Assembly: GCA_029288835.1 (NCBI GenBank)
Contig: JARIGN010000026.1
Coordinates: forward strand, 1-38,232
Length of the DNA stretch: 38,232 nucleotides
Reading direction: 5' to 3'
Source: Candidatus Kaiserbacteria bacterium
GTDB taxonomy: Bacteria > Patescibacteriota > Minisyncoccia > Phycocordibacterales > Phycocordibacteraceae
Below the pieces are notes generated by a model that was given only the letters and a program-made list of their open reading frames with translations, did no database searches and had not been told where the DNA came from. Position 1 is the stretch's first letter, and every line of letters begins with the position of its first letter. Made by a program: the position numbers and the translations under genes. This document shows positions 1 through 9,912 of the stretch, piece after piece.

Positions 1-209
1 CGGCAGCCTGCGGCTGCCGCGTCCTTGCCGTAAGTGACGACCTCTTCGATCTCACAAAGAATCCCGACACCCACTTCACGAACGCGGAAGAACTTGCGGA
101 ATGTCTTGAAAAAGCGCTTACAAATACTGGTCCCTACACCGTTCCTGCCTATGTAGAGGCTAATAGCTTGCAGGCGCTTGCCGAGCGACTCCCGGAGGTT
201 ATACACTAA
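1..209 (+). CDS. C-terminal end of a truncated protein, probably a glycosyltransferase (GT4-like)
   Basis: Open frame from base 3 to TAA at 207-209: AACGCRVLAVSDDLFDLTKNPDTHFTNAEELAECLEKALTNTGPYTVPAYVEANSLQALAERLPEVIH*; sits 5' of the glycan cluster in the same orientation. Confidence 0.6.
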   Translation, partial: AACGCRVLAVSDDLFDLTKNPDTHFTNAEELAECLEKALTNTGPYTVPAYVEANSLQALAERLPEVIH

Positions 210-214
210 GCCAT

Positions 215-2194
215 ATGCTCGAATCCTCCTCACCCCTCCGCCCGCGGACGCGGCATTGGCTCCTTATACTCCTGAGTGCAGCCCTGGTCATACATATTCT
301 TTCAGCCTCCGGTATCTATCTATTTCGCCCACAAAGCATTTCGACCACCCCTGACCCGCTCGACTACCGTCTCGCCGCACTGAACATGATTCAGTACCAT
401 ATCTTTTCGCTCGAGCCCGCAAGCTTCCATGCGCCGCAGCTCCTGCGCACGCCTATCTATCCTGCCATCGTTGCAGCCGGGTATCTCATAGACGGTGAAA
501 GCGGTTACGCTGTCATTGTGCTGCAGTCTGTCCTGCTCATTATCATGGGATGGTTGCTTTTTAAATTGCTCATGCGTTTTGGTGTGACAGAGAATGTCTC
601 ACTCGCGCTCACGGCCTTCTCTCTTTTTGAACCCCTGCAATGGCTCTATTCGCTCCAGACCATGACGGAGACGGTCGCGTCATTTCTCGTAATACTTCTT
701 CTGGCTGGTGCCTTGCTCGGAAAGGGAATAAGCGACTTCTGGCGCGCAGCTCTTTTTGGTGTGGGCTTAGGGTTGCTCTATCTTGAAAAGCCCTCTGCAT
801 CAATGTGGATCCCGTTCCTGCTCGTTCTTGTTTTTTTGCGGGTCACCGACCCATGGCGCACTCGTTTCTTGAGAGTAGGCATCGCACTTCTCTTCATGCT
901 TCTGACCCTTAGTCCGTGGGTGCTTCGCAACTATGAGCTCACGGGCCATGCGATAGTGTCCTCAAGCGGTCCATACAACCTCATTTATTTCCTGGGCACG
1001 CCCGCAACGGTTCCTGATGCATACTATGAGCCGCTGACGGTTAACACCTACAACGGCAACCACACCAATGATACCTGGTATGCTTATACCGTCCAGGCAT
1101 ACCCGATGCTTCTTTCAACCGAACACACGCTCCTGGCCCACGAAAACTATGCCTCATTTATTGGGCAGCAAATCGCGTGCGTGCCATCTGTGTGGTTCGG
1201 AAACATTAAGCTACAAGACCAAGAATCCTATGGTCATGAGTATCCGTTAATCGCTGATTTCGTACTTCATCCAAATGCGAAGCGCGACGCACTCATTGCC
1301 GTGCTCGATACATTCATCTGGAGCATCATGCTTCTCCTTTTCGTGCTTGGCTCACTTGTTCTGCTCAGTAAGAAAAAGACACGATGGGCATACCTGCCGC
1401 TCCTAGGCATGCTTCTTGCAACGTTGTTCATAAATTTCTGTGCCTCATGGGTGCGCGTACTTCTACCAATGTACCCGGTGATATTTATCGCAGCGGGTGT
1501 CGGCCTCACGGCCCTTTTGCAGCTTCGTGATCCTCAGGTACGCGCGCGAATTCGCTCAACGCCTTCACTTTTGCGGAGGGCAGAATACGAGACGCTCTCG
1601 ACCATTGAGCTTTCAGGAAGTGTCGTTGATCTTGGTGGGGAAATGAGGGCAGGATATGCCGAGCAGTTTAAAGGTGACTTTTCGGTCACTACCGTGAACA
1701 TGGATACGGAGACTGTGCCTGACGTTTTCCATGACCTCGAGCAGCCCCTTCCATTTCCTGACGCATCTTTTGACCACGCCCTCCTTATAAACGTGCTCGA
1801 ACATATTTATGAGCATCGCCAGCTCTTAGAGGAAACGGTGCGCATCGTTAAGCCCTCTGGCTCGGTTATAATAGCCGTGCCCTTCCTTTTCCCGATACAT
1901 CCTTCGCCGAAAGATTTTTGGCGTTATAGTCGGCAAACGCTTGAGGCTGAATGCAAGAACATCGGCCTCATTGTGGAGAAAATCGTGCCGCTTGGCACGG
2001 GCGTCTTTAGCGTGCGCTATGTGCTTCTCGATAGGCTTCTGCCGGCACCTATCCGTTTCCTCTCCCATTATTCCTTACGTTATGTGACCCTTTTGCTCGA
2101 CCGCCTCTTTACCGCAACGGCCCACGCGCTTCATAAGCGCTATGATCCCGCCGAATATGCGCTCGGCTATATTGTGCATGCGCGAAAAGTGTAA
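215..2194 (+). CDS. Polytopic membrane glycosyltransferase (ArnT/PMT-like) N-terminus fused to a class I SAM-dependent methyltransferase C-terminus
   Basis: 659 aa; many hydrophobic TM segments in the first ~430 aa; C-terminus has VVDLGGE..., DASFDHALLINVLEHI and LLEETVRIVKPSGSVIIAVPF, typical of class I methyltransferases. Confidence 0.8.
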   Translation: MLESSSPLRPRTRHWLLILLSAALVIHILSASGIYLFRPQSISTTPDPLDYRLAALNMIQYHIFSLEPASFHAPQLLRTPIYPAIVAAGYLIDGESGYAVIVLQSVLLIIMGWLLFKLLMRFGVTENVSLALTAFSLFEPLQWLYSLQTMTETVASFLVILLLAGALLGKGISDFWRAALFGVGLGLLYLEKPSASMWIPFLLVLVFLRVTDPWRTRFLRVGIALLFMLLTLSPWVLRNYELTGHAIVSSSGPYNLIYFLGTPATVPDAYYEPLTVNTYNGNHTNDTWYAYTVQAYPMLLSTEHTLLAHENYASFIGQQIACVPSVWFGNIKLQDQESYGHEYPLIADFVLHPNAKRDALIAVLDTFIWSIMLLLFVLGSLVLLSKKKTRWAYLPLLGMLLATLFINFCASWVRVLLPMYPVIFIAAGVGLTALLQLRDPQVRARIRSTPSLLRRAEYETLSTIELSGSVVDLGGEMRAGYAEQFKGDFSVTTVNMDTETVPDVFHDLEQPLPFPDASFDHALLINVLEHIYEHRQLLEETVRIVKPSGSVIIAVPFLFPIHPSPKDFWRYSRQTLEAECKNIGLIVEKIVPLGTGVFSVRYVLLDRLLPAPIRFLSHYSLRYVTLLLDRLFTATAHALHKRYDPAEYALGYIVHARKV

Positions 2195-2196
2195 AT

Positions 2197-3291
2197 ATGA
2201 AAAAGTCTATCGCTTTTCTCATTAACTCTCTTGAGTTTGGGGGCGCCCAGCGCGTGTTTATCGATGACGCCAATGCCTTTCTCCGTGAAGGGTATAAGGT
2301 AACTTTTTTTGTTCTCTATGAGGGAAAGACAGAAGATGCTCTCGCGTCGGAGCTTGATGCGGGGGTGGAGCTCGTGCATCTTGCTGCCCGCAGCGCCTTT
2401 GATGGGAAGGCACTGAGGCGTTGTGCATACTATGTAAAACAGAATTCTATAGGAACCCTTATTACTACCCTTAACGACGGCAATCGATCAGGACAGTGGG
2501 TAGCTCTCATGGTGCCGCATCTCCGTCTTATTGAGCGTGAGGCAAACACGCTTTCCACCAAGACGTTTTTGCAAAAGATGTTAGACGTAGTTTTCTTTTG
2601 GGTGCCGTATAAAGTGATAGCCGTATCAAGTGAAATCCAAAAATCACTCATACGCCTGCGGCCCTTTTCTCGTAAGAAAATCCTGCTGCTCCCAAATGCC
2701 GTGACGTTGCCTCCCTTACGAGATACCTTTGCGGAACGTGCTGGAGTAGCAGCACCCGTTCGTATTCTCTCCGTTGGCCGCCTCACCGAGCAAAAAAATT
2801 ATGCCTTACTCATAGAGGCATTAGGTACTCTCCACCAAGAAGGTCTCGACTTCCTGCTTACGATCGTTGGGGAAGGGGTGCTGCGTGAAAGTCTCGAGGA
2901 ACGTATTCAGCGTGCCGGGCTAAAGGAGAGGGTTTCATTGCTGGGCCATCTCTCTCATGCTGCAGTCCTGGAGCAGTATGCACAGGCGGATATCTTTGTC
3001 TCGACTTCGCGCTGGGAAGGGAGTCCGAATGTCGTACTCGAAGCCCTTTCCTATGGGCTTCCCGTCGTCGCCACGGCGGTGGGGGGAGTACCGGATGTTG
3101 TTACTGATGGTGTAGAAGGTGTGCTCGTGCCTTCAGAGGATACTGCTGCCTTGGCGAAGGCACTCAAATCACTTATCAAGGACCCTGCACTTCGTAAGAA
3201 GCTTGGTACCGCAGCACGTCGTCATGTCGAAAGGGACTTTTCGCGCGAAGCTCGCTTCGCGCGCCTGCGTGGTATCGTTGAAGCAGCATAA
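2197..3291 (+). CDS. Glycosyltransferase family 4
   Basis: 364 aa; N-terminal FGGAQR, ILSVGRLTEQKNY, VSTSRWEGSPNVVLEALSYGLPVVATAVGGVPDVV are GT4 motifs. Confidence 0.93.
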   Translation: MKKSIAFLINSLEFGGAQRVFIDDANAFLREGYKVTFFVLYEGKTEDALASELDAGVELVHLAARSAFDGKALRRCAYYVKQNSIGTLITTLNDGNRSGQWVALMVPHLRLIEREANTLSTKTFLQKMLDVVFFWVPYKVIAVSSEIQKSLIRLRPFSRKKILLLPNAVTLPPLRDTFAERAGVAAPVRILSVGRLTEQKNYALLIEALGTLHQEGLDFLLTIVGEGVLRESLEERIQRAGLKERVSLLGHLSHAAVLEQYAQADIFVSTSRWEGSPNVVLEALSYGLPVVATAVGGVPDVVTDGVEGVLVPSEDTAALAKALKSLIKDPALRKKLGTAARRHVERDFSREARFARLRGIVEAA

Positions 3292-3300
3292 CAAACGAGT

Positions 3301-5070
3301 ATGTGTGGCATCATTGGCGCAACTAACACAAAAGAAGAAGCAGTACGTGACGCACTCGCTACCTTTGCGTACCGCGGGCCCGATGCACGCCAGTACTATA
3401 CTGACGAGTCCATTTCTCTTGGTCATGCGCGCCTCAGCATCATCGATCTCGATGCGCGTGCACACCAGCCTTTTTTTGATGAAAAGAAGGAGATAGGAAT
3501 CGTGTTTAATGGTGAGATTTATAATTATCAGGAACTACGAAAAGAGCTTGAGCAGACAGCGCAGGTGCGATTTCGCACTACCTCAGACACTGAGGTATTG
3601 GTTGAAGGATATCGAGCCTGGGGTCTTGAAGGACTACTTCCACGGCTCCGTGGTATGTTTGCCCTTGCGTTCTATGACCTCCGAACGCACGAGGTTCTCC
3701 TTGCGCGGGATCAGGCCGGTATAAAACCGCTTTATTACTCACTCGAACGAAATACGCTCCTATTTTCTTCTGAACTCAAAGGAACTGTTTCGCTCATGCG
3801 GTCTGCGGGTATTCCTGTAGTGCTTGATCAAGACCAGCTTGCCTTATACCAAGTGCTCGGTTACATACCCTCACCTCGCACAATGGTAAAAGGAGTTGTG
3901 AAGCTCGAGCGGGGAAGCTGGATGCGCTATGACCTGCGTACCCATACGGTTACCCAAGGCGCGTGGATACCAAAGACCGTTCCCGTCTCAACGGTGCAGG
4001 AAATGGAAGAAGCGGTGCGACGTTCGGTTATTGAGCACTGCATTGCAGACGTGCCGGTAGGAACATTCTTTTCAGGAGGTATAGACTCAAGCCTCATCTC
4101 GGCAATTTTGCACGAAGCCGGTATGGATCTCGCTAGCTATAGTATCCACGTGCAGGGTCGCGATGCTGACGAGCCTTATTTCCGCTCCATTGCGAAAGAA
4201 CTCGGCTTACATGCGCATGTAGCAGAATTCGGTCTTGCTGAATTCGATTCCCTGTACGAGGATATCTTTTCTCGCGTGGACGATCCTATTGCGGACACGT
4301 CCCTTTTCCCCTCGACATACGTCGCCCGACTCGCAGCAGCCGACGTGAAAGTAGTCCTTTCAGGTGAAGGAGGTGATGAATTATTCCTGGGTTATCCTCG
4401 AACACTCGTCCTTACCTCAATGCAACATGAGCATAAAAATACCTCAGGTATTTTTGATGCAGCCTTTGTACACACCCCGAGTTTCATCGGGAAAAATAAA
4501 TTCTTCATTACTCTCGCAAGGAGTCTTGGGTATCCCGCAGCTTTTTATCTCTTGAACACCTCTCCTGGAAGAGACCTGGTACCACGCGCAGCCTGGAGGG
4601 AGGCACAAACGATGCTGAACAGCGGTCCCGCACCGTATATCGATCGGGATTGGTATCTAGAAAACATGCTTCTTAGGAAGACTGATATGGCTACCTCCTA
4701 TGCCTCTATTGAAGGACGTGTGCCACTCCTCGGTGCAGAGCTTTGGAATTCAGCGCCGCACTTTATGCGCCAGAATCTGAACGCGCCTGGAGGCATGAAA
4801 GGAAAGACAATACTAAAAAATATGCTGGCGCACTATATTTCACGAGAGCTTATCGACCGCCCAAAATCTGGCTTTGGGCTTGATATTGGCATGTTGTTTC
4901 GCGAATCAAAATCACTTTCAGCCGGCCTCAATCAGGCACTCCCTGTCCTTACAGAGATTGGGGTAGTGATAGATCCAACCCAAGAATCACTCATCAAGGA
5001 ACGCTATCCAGTCTATGGTTTTGGCCTTGTAGCGTTGCACCGTGCGATTAAAAACCTCGGTCTGGTATAG
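3301..5070 (+). CDS. asnB: Asparagine synthase (glutamine-hydrolysing)-like amidotransferase
   Basis: 589 aa; MCGIIG N-terminal Cys (class II glutamine amidotransferase), FNGEIYNYQELR, SGGIDSSL PP-loop, SGEGGDELFLGY. Confidence 0.93.
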   Translation: MCGIIGATNTKEEAVRDALATFAYRGPDARQYYTDESISLGHARLSIIDLDARAHQPFFDEKKEIGIVFNGEIYNYQELRKELEQTAQVRFRTTSDTEVLVEGYRAWGLEGLLPRLRGMFALAFYDLRTHEVLLARDQAGIKPLYYSLERNTLLFSSELKGTVSLMRSAGIPVVLDQDQLALYQVLGYIPSPRTMVKGVVKLERGSWMRYDLRTHTVTQGAWIPKTVPVSTVQEMEEAVRRSVIEHCIADVPVGTFFSGGIDSSLISAILHEAGMDLASYSIHVQGRDADEPYFRSIAKELGLHAHVAEFGLAEFDSLYEDIFSRVDDPIADTSLFPSTYVARLAAADVKVVLSGEGGDELFLGYPRTLVLTSMQHEHKNTSGIFDAAFVHTPSFIGKNKFFITLARSLGYPAAFYLLNTSPGRDLVPRAAWREAQTMLNSGPAPYIDRDWYLENMLLRKTDMATSYASIEGRVPLLGAELWNSAPHFMRQNLNAPGGMKGKTILKNMLAHYISRELIDRPKSGFGLDIGMLFRESKSLSAGLNQALPVLTEIGVVIDPTQESLIKERYPVYGFGLVALHRAIKNLGLV

Positions 5071-5079
5071 TTAGGAAAC

Positions 5080-5904
5080 ATGGAACACGAGAAAGAGGCA
5101 CGATTTGGATTTGGGAAAAATTGGCAGCAATTCCTTCCTACGGTTGATGAAAAGCGCATCGATCGTGCCAAAGAATCCCTGTGCACCTTTCTCGGCATGG
5201 GCGATCTACAGGGCAAGACTTTTATAGATATTGGAAGCGGCAGCGGACTTTTTTCATATGCGGCCTTTTTGCTGGGTGCCAAAAAAATAGTGAGCTTTGA
5301 TTTCGATACGAATTCTGTCGCTGCAACCGAATCCCTCCGAACTCGTGCAGGCAATCCCTCACACTGGACCGTGCTTCAGGGCTCAGCGCTTAATACTGAT
5401 TTTCTAGATACGCTTGGAAATTTCGACATAGTTTATTCGTGGGGCGTACTTCACCACACGGGGGCTATGTGGGACGCAATACGGAATACTGCGAAGCTCA
5501 CTGCGCCCGGAGGCTACTACTACATCGCCCTCTATAATAATGCAGAAGGACGGCTCGGCTCACGTTTCTGGTACTCTGTAAAAAAGAAATACAACTATGG
5601 TTCGAGTTTTACGCGATGGTGTATCGAAGAAATCTACACCTTCTTCTACTTCTTCTTGGCGCCGCTCTTACGCTTTAAAAACCCATTTCGGTTCATGCGC
5701 GAATACGGGGAGGAGAGAGGTATGCACTACCGGCGCGATGTCGTGGACTGGGTTGGTGGCTATCCCTTTGAATATGCCTCTCCGGGTGAAGTGTTCCAAT
5801 GGATGAAAAAGGAATTTCCTGCCTTTACGCTTGAAAATCTGAAGACCGTCGGCAGTATTGGCAATAATTGGTTTTTGTTTAGAAACAAAGAGCATGTGTC
5901 CTAG
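5080..5904 (+). CDS. Class I SAM-dependent methyltransferase
   Basis: 274 aa; FIDIGSGSGLFSYAAFLLGAKKIVSFD, FDIVYSWGVLHHTGAMWDAI. Confidence 0.9.
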   Translation: MEHEKEARFGFGKNWQQFLPTVDEKRIDRAKESLCTFLGMGDLQGKTFIDIGSGSGLFSYAAFLLGAKKIVSFDFDTNSVAATESLRTRAGNPSHWTVLQGSALNTDFLDTLGNFDIVYSWGVLHHTGAMWDAIRNTAKLTAPGGYYYIALYNNAEGRLGSRFWYSVKKKYNYGSSFTRWCIEEIYTFFYFFLAPLLRFKNPFRFMREYGEERGMHYRRDVVDWVGGYPFEYASPGEVFQWMKKEFPAFTLENLKTVGSIGNNWFLFRNKEHVS

Positions 5905-5910
5905 GCTTGT

Positions 5911-7125
5911 ATGAAGGTCTCTATCGTAACATTTGCGAATCTCGGTAAAAAGCTAAACCTAAAGTCACCCGATATATTGCCGGTTATAGAAGCTTTTGCT
6001 AAGACCAATGAATTGCAGCAGGTACTCTGCCAAATTACCAAAGATTTTTCCTTTCCCAATACGTCTTCCGTTGTTCCGTTACCGGTACGCGGAATCATAA
6101 GACTTTATGAAAGGATATTCAGGACATCCTTTTCTCGTGAAGCGGTAGAAAGTCTTTTTGATTTGTTCGCTACGCAGAAACTACGGTCAGCTGATCTCGT
6201 GCTCTTTCATCCGGGGTATTTTATGGCACGGGCAATACAAAAAGTTCGTCGTTGCGGGGCGGTGACCGTTGATCTGGCGGTCTCGGCGCATGTTGCCGTG
6301 AATGCACAACTCGAGCGTGAAGAAATGGTCGCACTCGGCTTTGAGTCTTTTGATGGTCTGTATACTACACTTGATAAAAAATATAGTACGGGCGTCGTAT
6401 CAGAATGTGACTATGTTCTCGCCATGTCTGAGTTCGTCAAAGATTCCTACATACAAGCTGGATTTCCTCAAGAAAAGATTTTTGTTGCCTCTCCGGATAT
6501 TGATACGGAACGTTTTTCACCGAACATGTCTGCAGATTCCGCGGGAATGCAGGCTAGCCCTTTTTCAATACTTTATATGGCCTATACGCAGCCACTTAAA
6601 GGCCTGCACTATCTTTTGGACGCATGGAAAGCGTGCGAATTGAGTGATGCACATTTAACTATCGTCGGAGGGTTTCCTGCTATGCCGGACTCACTTCGCA
6701 CACGGTATCGAGAGCAGATAGAAGCAGATCCGCGCATTGTATGGGTTCCCGATACGCAAGAACCCGAGAAATTCTATCGGGAAGCATCGGTGCTTGTCTT
6801 TCCCTCGCTCACCGAGGGCTTCGGCCGCGTCACGCTCGAGGCAATGGCGTGTGGACTTCCGGTCATCACGACGGAGCATGCAAAGGGAATCGTAGAAGAA
6901 GGAAAGACCGGGTGTATCGTGCCAATACGTGATGCACAAGCGCTTCGCAATAAAATAGAATTCCTGTACCATAATCCGATGCAACGAGTAGCAATGGGAA
7001 AGGCAGCCCGCGAAGCGGTCCTCCACAAGGAGCCATTTGGAAAAAAGGTCTATGAAATCTGCCAGGAAATTATGGCCAAAGAGGCTATGCCAAGAAAAGC
7101 TTCGGCCCCAAAGACAACGGTATGA
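5911..7125 (+). CDS. Glycosyltransferase family 4
   Basis: 404 aa; SILYMAYTQPLKGLHYLLDAW, LVFPSLTEGFGRVTLEAMACGLPVITTEHAKGIVEEGKTG. Confidence 0.92.
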   Translation: MKVSIVTFANLGKKLNLKSPDILPVIEAFAKTNELQQVLCQITKDFSFPNTSSVVPLPVRGIIRLYERIFRTSFSREAVESLFDLFATQKLRSADLVLFHPGYFMARAIQKVRRCGAVTVDLAVSAHVAVNAQLEREEMVALGFESFDGLYTTLDKKYSTGVVSECDYVLAMSEFVKDSYIQAGFPQEKIFVASPDIDTERFSPNMSADSAGMQASPFSILYMAYTQPLKGLHYLLDAWKACELSDAHLTIVGGFPAMPDSLRTRYREQIEADPRIVWVPDTQEPEKFYREASVLVFPSLTEGFGRVTLEAMACGLPVITTEHAKGIVEEGKTGCIVPIRDAQALRNKIEFLYHNPMQRVAMGKAAREAVLHKEPFGKKVYEICQEIMAKEAMPRKASAPKTTV

Positions 7126-7928
7126 AATTCATAATCCGAGACGACGACCTTAATTATTTCAGTACTCCAGCGGATATTGAGCGGTGGTATCACGATATCT
7201 TTGCGCAGAACATACCAGTGGGATTTTCTGCAATCCCTTTTGTTAAGCCGACAAGCGACGTGTACACAAGCAATGCACCAAAAGAGCAGCGTGAATATCC
7301 CCTTGGCCTGAATCAAGAGCTCGTGAGATATGTGCAGGAGAATCACAGCATTGAAATACTGCAGCATGGCACGACGCATGAAAATAAACATGCTCACACA
7401 AAGCAGGGCGAAAAGGTGCTATATGAGTATGCCGGTGAGGTGCCGCGAAGCGAAGCGAAGCGGGGAAGGGATGAGCTCGAGCGTGCTTTTGGCGTGCCGG
7501 TAACGCTTTTTGTGCCGCCTCATGACTGGATTGGCACTAGTGGCGTTCTCTCGGTTGAGGCAGCGGGTATGGATATAATTCGTGGCCGAGGCGCAGGCCT
7601 GCGAAACTGGATACCACGATGGGAATATTTCACCATCTTCCTACGCATGCTCTGGCATAAGCTTTCGCATATAGGTATGGCAAAGGTACCTGCATATCCC
7701 TATGTCCTTAACTTTGGGAAGCATAAAGAACTCTGCTCATACCGCCTTGAAGACAGTGACCTTTTCACGGGTCTCGAGTATGCCCACAAGAAAAATGGTA
7801 TATTTGTCGTCGTGACACACCTGCATTATTTTGATGAAGAAAAGAAAGCACTTCTTGAAAAGTGCATTGCGCGCGCGCAGGAGCTTGGTGCGGAGTTCGT
7901 GCTCCCAAGCACTCTTTTTATGGCATGA
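7122..7928 (+). CDS. Polysaccharide deacetylase-like (NodB-fold/DUF2334-type) protein
   Basis: 268 aa; RDDDLNY metal-binding-like motif, EILQHGTTHE, TLFVPPHDW; ATGA overlap with the upstream GT. Confidence 0.75.
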   Translation: MKFIIRDDDLNYFSTPADIERWYHDIFAQNIPVGFSAIPFVKPTSDVYTSNAPKEQREYPLGLNQELVRYVQENHSIEILQHGTTHENKHAHTKQGEKVLYEYAGEVPRSEAKRGRDELERAFGVPVTLFVPPHDWIGTSGVLSVEAAGMDIIRGRGAGLRNWIPRWEYFTIFLRMLWHKLSHIGMAKVPAYPYVLNFGKHKELCSYRLEDSDLFTGLEYAHKKNGIFVVVTHLHYFDEEKKALLEKCIARAQELGAEFVLPSTLFMA

Positions 7929-8644
7929 CGTTTGACCTTTGCGTGCCTGCGCATAACGAGGCGGAAATTATAGAAGAATCCTTGCGGCGCATCTGTGCGG
8001 AGCTTGAGAAGAGTGAAGTAAATGAATGGCGCATCTATGTCTCTGATAATGCCTCTACCGATGAAACTCACGCAATAGTTGAAGCGTTTAACCATCCACG
8101 AGTGTTAGTTCTCCGTACTGAGGAAAAAGGGAAGGGTGCGGCAATCACTGCTGCAGCACAGGAAAGTACCGGTGCCCATTTTGGCTTTATTGATGCTGAC
8201 CTATCCGCGCATCCCGAAAATATTCATCCACTCTTCCGCTTGGTGCTTGAAGACGAAGCGGATATCGTAATTGGGTCGCGTTTGCTGAATACCGAGCTCG
8301 TCCAGAGGAGTGCGCTTCGTTCACTAAGCTCTCAGGCTTTTAATGCGCTTCGTCATACCATGCTTGGTATTAAGGTGGCAGACAGCCAGTGTGGCCTAAA
8401 GCTGATGAATGCTAAAGGTCGTGATGTGCTTCGGAGATGTACGGAGACAGGCTGGTTTCTCGATATGGAGTTTCTTGCCCGGGCAGAGCGTGCCGGCCTT
8501 CGCATTGCTGAAGTGCCCGTTAGTTGGAACGAATATGCGTTTGGTGATCGGCCAAGCAAGCTTAAGGTTGTGCGCGATGGTATGGGCGCCGTGCAGGCTA
8601 TGAGAAGGATCCGCAAACAACTTGCTCAGGCCGAAGTATACTAG
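7925..8644 (+). CDS. Glycosyltransferase family 2 (dolichyl-phosphate-sugar synthase-like)
   Basis: Start moved to ATG 7925 (ATGA overlap) from track ORF 7862; MTFDLCVPAHNEAEIIEESL, VSDNASTDET, GFIDADLSAHPENI, SQCGLKLMNA. Confidence 0.9.
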   Translation: MTFDLCVPAHNEAEIIEESLRRICAELEKSEVNEWRIYVSDNASTDETHAIVEAFNHPRVLVLRTEEKGKGAAITAAAQESTGAHFGFIDADLSAHPENIHPLFRLVLEDEADIVIGSRLLNTELVQRSALRSLSSQAFNALRHTMLGIKVADSQCGLKLMNAKGRDVLRRCTETGWFLDMEFLARAERAGLRIAEVPVSWNEYAFGDRPSKLKVVRDGMGAVQAMRRIRKQLAQAEVY

Positions 8645-8651
8645 GAGAAAT

Positions 8652-9410
8652 ATGGAACGTTCTGCGTACACGCTGCTGCATGCTATGGAGTCTTCGTGGT
8701 GGTACGCTGGCCGCCGCCGTGCGGTACTCGCTGCCCTGACTAAGGCTGACGCGCGGCATGCACGTAAGCAAAAGGGTCGCAAAGAGGTACAGGGGAAAGT
8801 GAGCCGTGCTCTCGATTATGGTGCAGGCTATGGCGGCATGCGCGATCTTTTTGCAGCGCTTGCTCAGCATACCGATGCGTGTGAGCCCGATGGGGAAGCA
8901 CGCGCCGTTGCTGCCACTAGGGGCTATGATGCTCTCTATGCTGATGAAGCTTCTGCGTTTTCACACTCCTATGATTTGATCGGACTCTTTGATGTGCTTG
9001 AGCATATCGAAGATGATCGCGCATTTCTGCTTCGTGCACGTGCCGCACTTACTGACACATCACCTGGTCGCATTGTCATAACCGTACCTGCCTTTATGTC
9101 GCTCTGGAGCGTGCACGATGTGGAACACCATCATTTTCGTCGCTACACAAAGAAAAAACTTTCCGCCCTTCTCTCTCAGGCTGGGTATACGGTGGAGTAT
9201 GTAAGCTATTGGAATTGTCTGCTTTCTATTCCTGCCGCAGGCATACGCATTACCGGAAAGACAGGGGAGGGAGGACTCACACCGCCCCGCTTTGTTAATG
9301 CAGTGCTCACCATTCTAGTATCAATCGAGGCAACGATACTTCGTTTTATGGCACTGCCTTTTGGCCTGAGCCTTGTTGCGGTTGCAGAAAAGAAAACAGG
9401 CCCGATGTAA
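8652..9410 (+). CDS. Class I SAM-dependent methyltransferase
   Basis: Start moved to ATG 8652 preceded by AGGAGA; LDYGAGYGGMRDLFAALAQ, YDLIGLFDVLEHIEDDRAFL. Confidence 0.88.
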   Translation: MERSAYTLLHAMESSWWYAGRRRAVLAALTKADARHARKQKGRKEVQGKVSRALDYGAGYGGMRDLFAALAQHTDACEPDGEARAVAATRGYDALYADEASAFSHSYDLIGLFDVLEHIEDDRAFLLRARAALTDTSPGRIVITVPAFMSLWSVHDVEHHHFRRYTKKKLSALLSQAGYTVEYVSYWNCLLSIPAAGIRITGKTGEGGLTPPRFVNAVLTILVSIEATILRFMALPFGLSLVAVAEKKTGPM

Positions 9411-9438
9411 TGGGGGAGCTGCGTGGTAGGATTTCGGT

Positions 9439-9903
9439 ATGCAGATGCAAAGACTTTTTCAAGAACATCGTACGAAACTCTTTTTTCTTTTACGCTATGG
9501 TGTTTCGGGTGTAGTGGGCGGAGCGATTCAAGTCTTCTTTTTGTATCTCTGGGTTTCAGTGTTTGGTCTTCAAGGTTCTTACTTAGTCGGGTTAGTGCTT
9601 GGATTCATTTTCGCGCTCATTGTAAACTTTTTGCTCCAGAAATACTGGACCTTTCGGGATAGGGCAGCGCATCGCATTCCGCACCAGCTTTTGCTCTATA
9701 GCGCCGTGGCGCTCAGCGGCTTGGCATTAAATGCTGTGCTTTTGGCAGGAGCGAAAAAGTTCTTAGAGATTTTTGGTCTTAGCTTTTTCCATGGGTGGTA
9801 TCTTCTGGCCCAAGGAATAATTTTCGTTATCGTCTCCTTCTTTAACCTCACCATGAATTTTCTCTTCACCTTTAAGCATGCTCGGAAAGAGAGTCTTCAG
9901 TAG
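9439..9903 (+). CDS. GtrA-like membrane protein
   Basis: 154 aa with four hydrophobic segments; LLRYGVSGVVGGAIQVFFLYL, NFLLQKYWTFRDR, characteristic of the GtrA family. Confidence 0.88.
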   Translation: MQMQRLFQEHRTKLFFLLRYGVSGVVGGAIQVFFLYLWVSVFGLQGSYLVGLVLGFIFALIVNFLLQKYWTFRDRAAHRIPHQLLLYSAVALSGLALNAVLLAGAKKFLEIFGLSFFHGWYLLAQGIIFVIVSFFNLTMNFLFTFKHARKESLQ

Positions 9904-9912
9904 CAAGAGCGC

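Noticed and set aside
7440-7465. GCGAAGCGAAGCGAAGCGG microsatellite in the deacetylase gene
   Set aside because: Only about three short units encoding RSEAKRG; too short to claim phase variation.
7862-7924. Upstream start for the GT2 gene (track start 7862)
   Set aside because: Would overlap the deacetylase by 67 nt with a non-conserved N-terminus; ATG 7925 gives the typical GT2 start and an ATGA junction.
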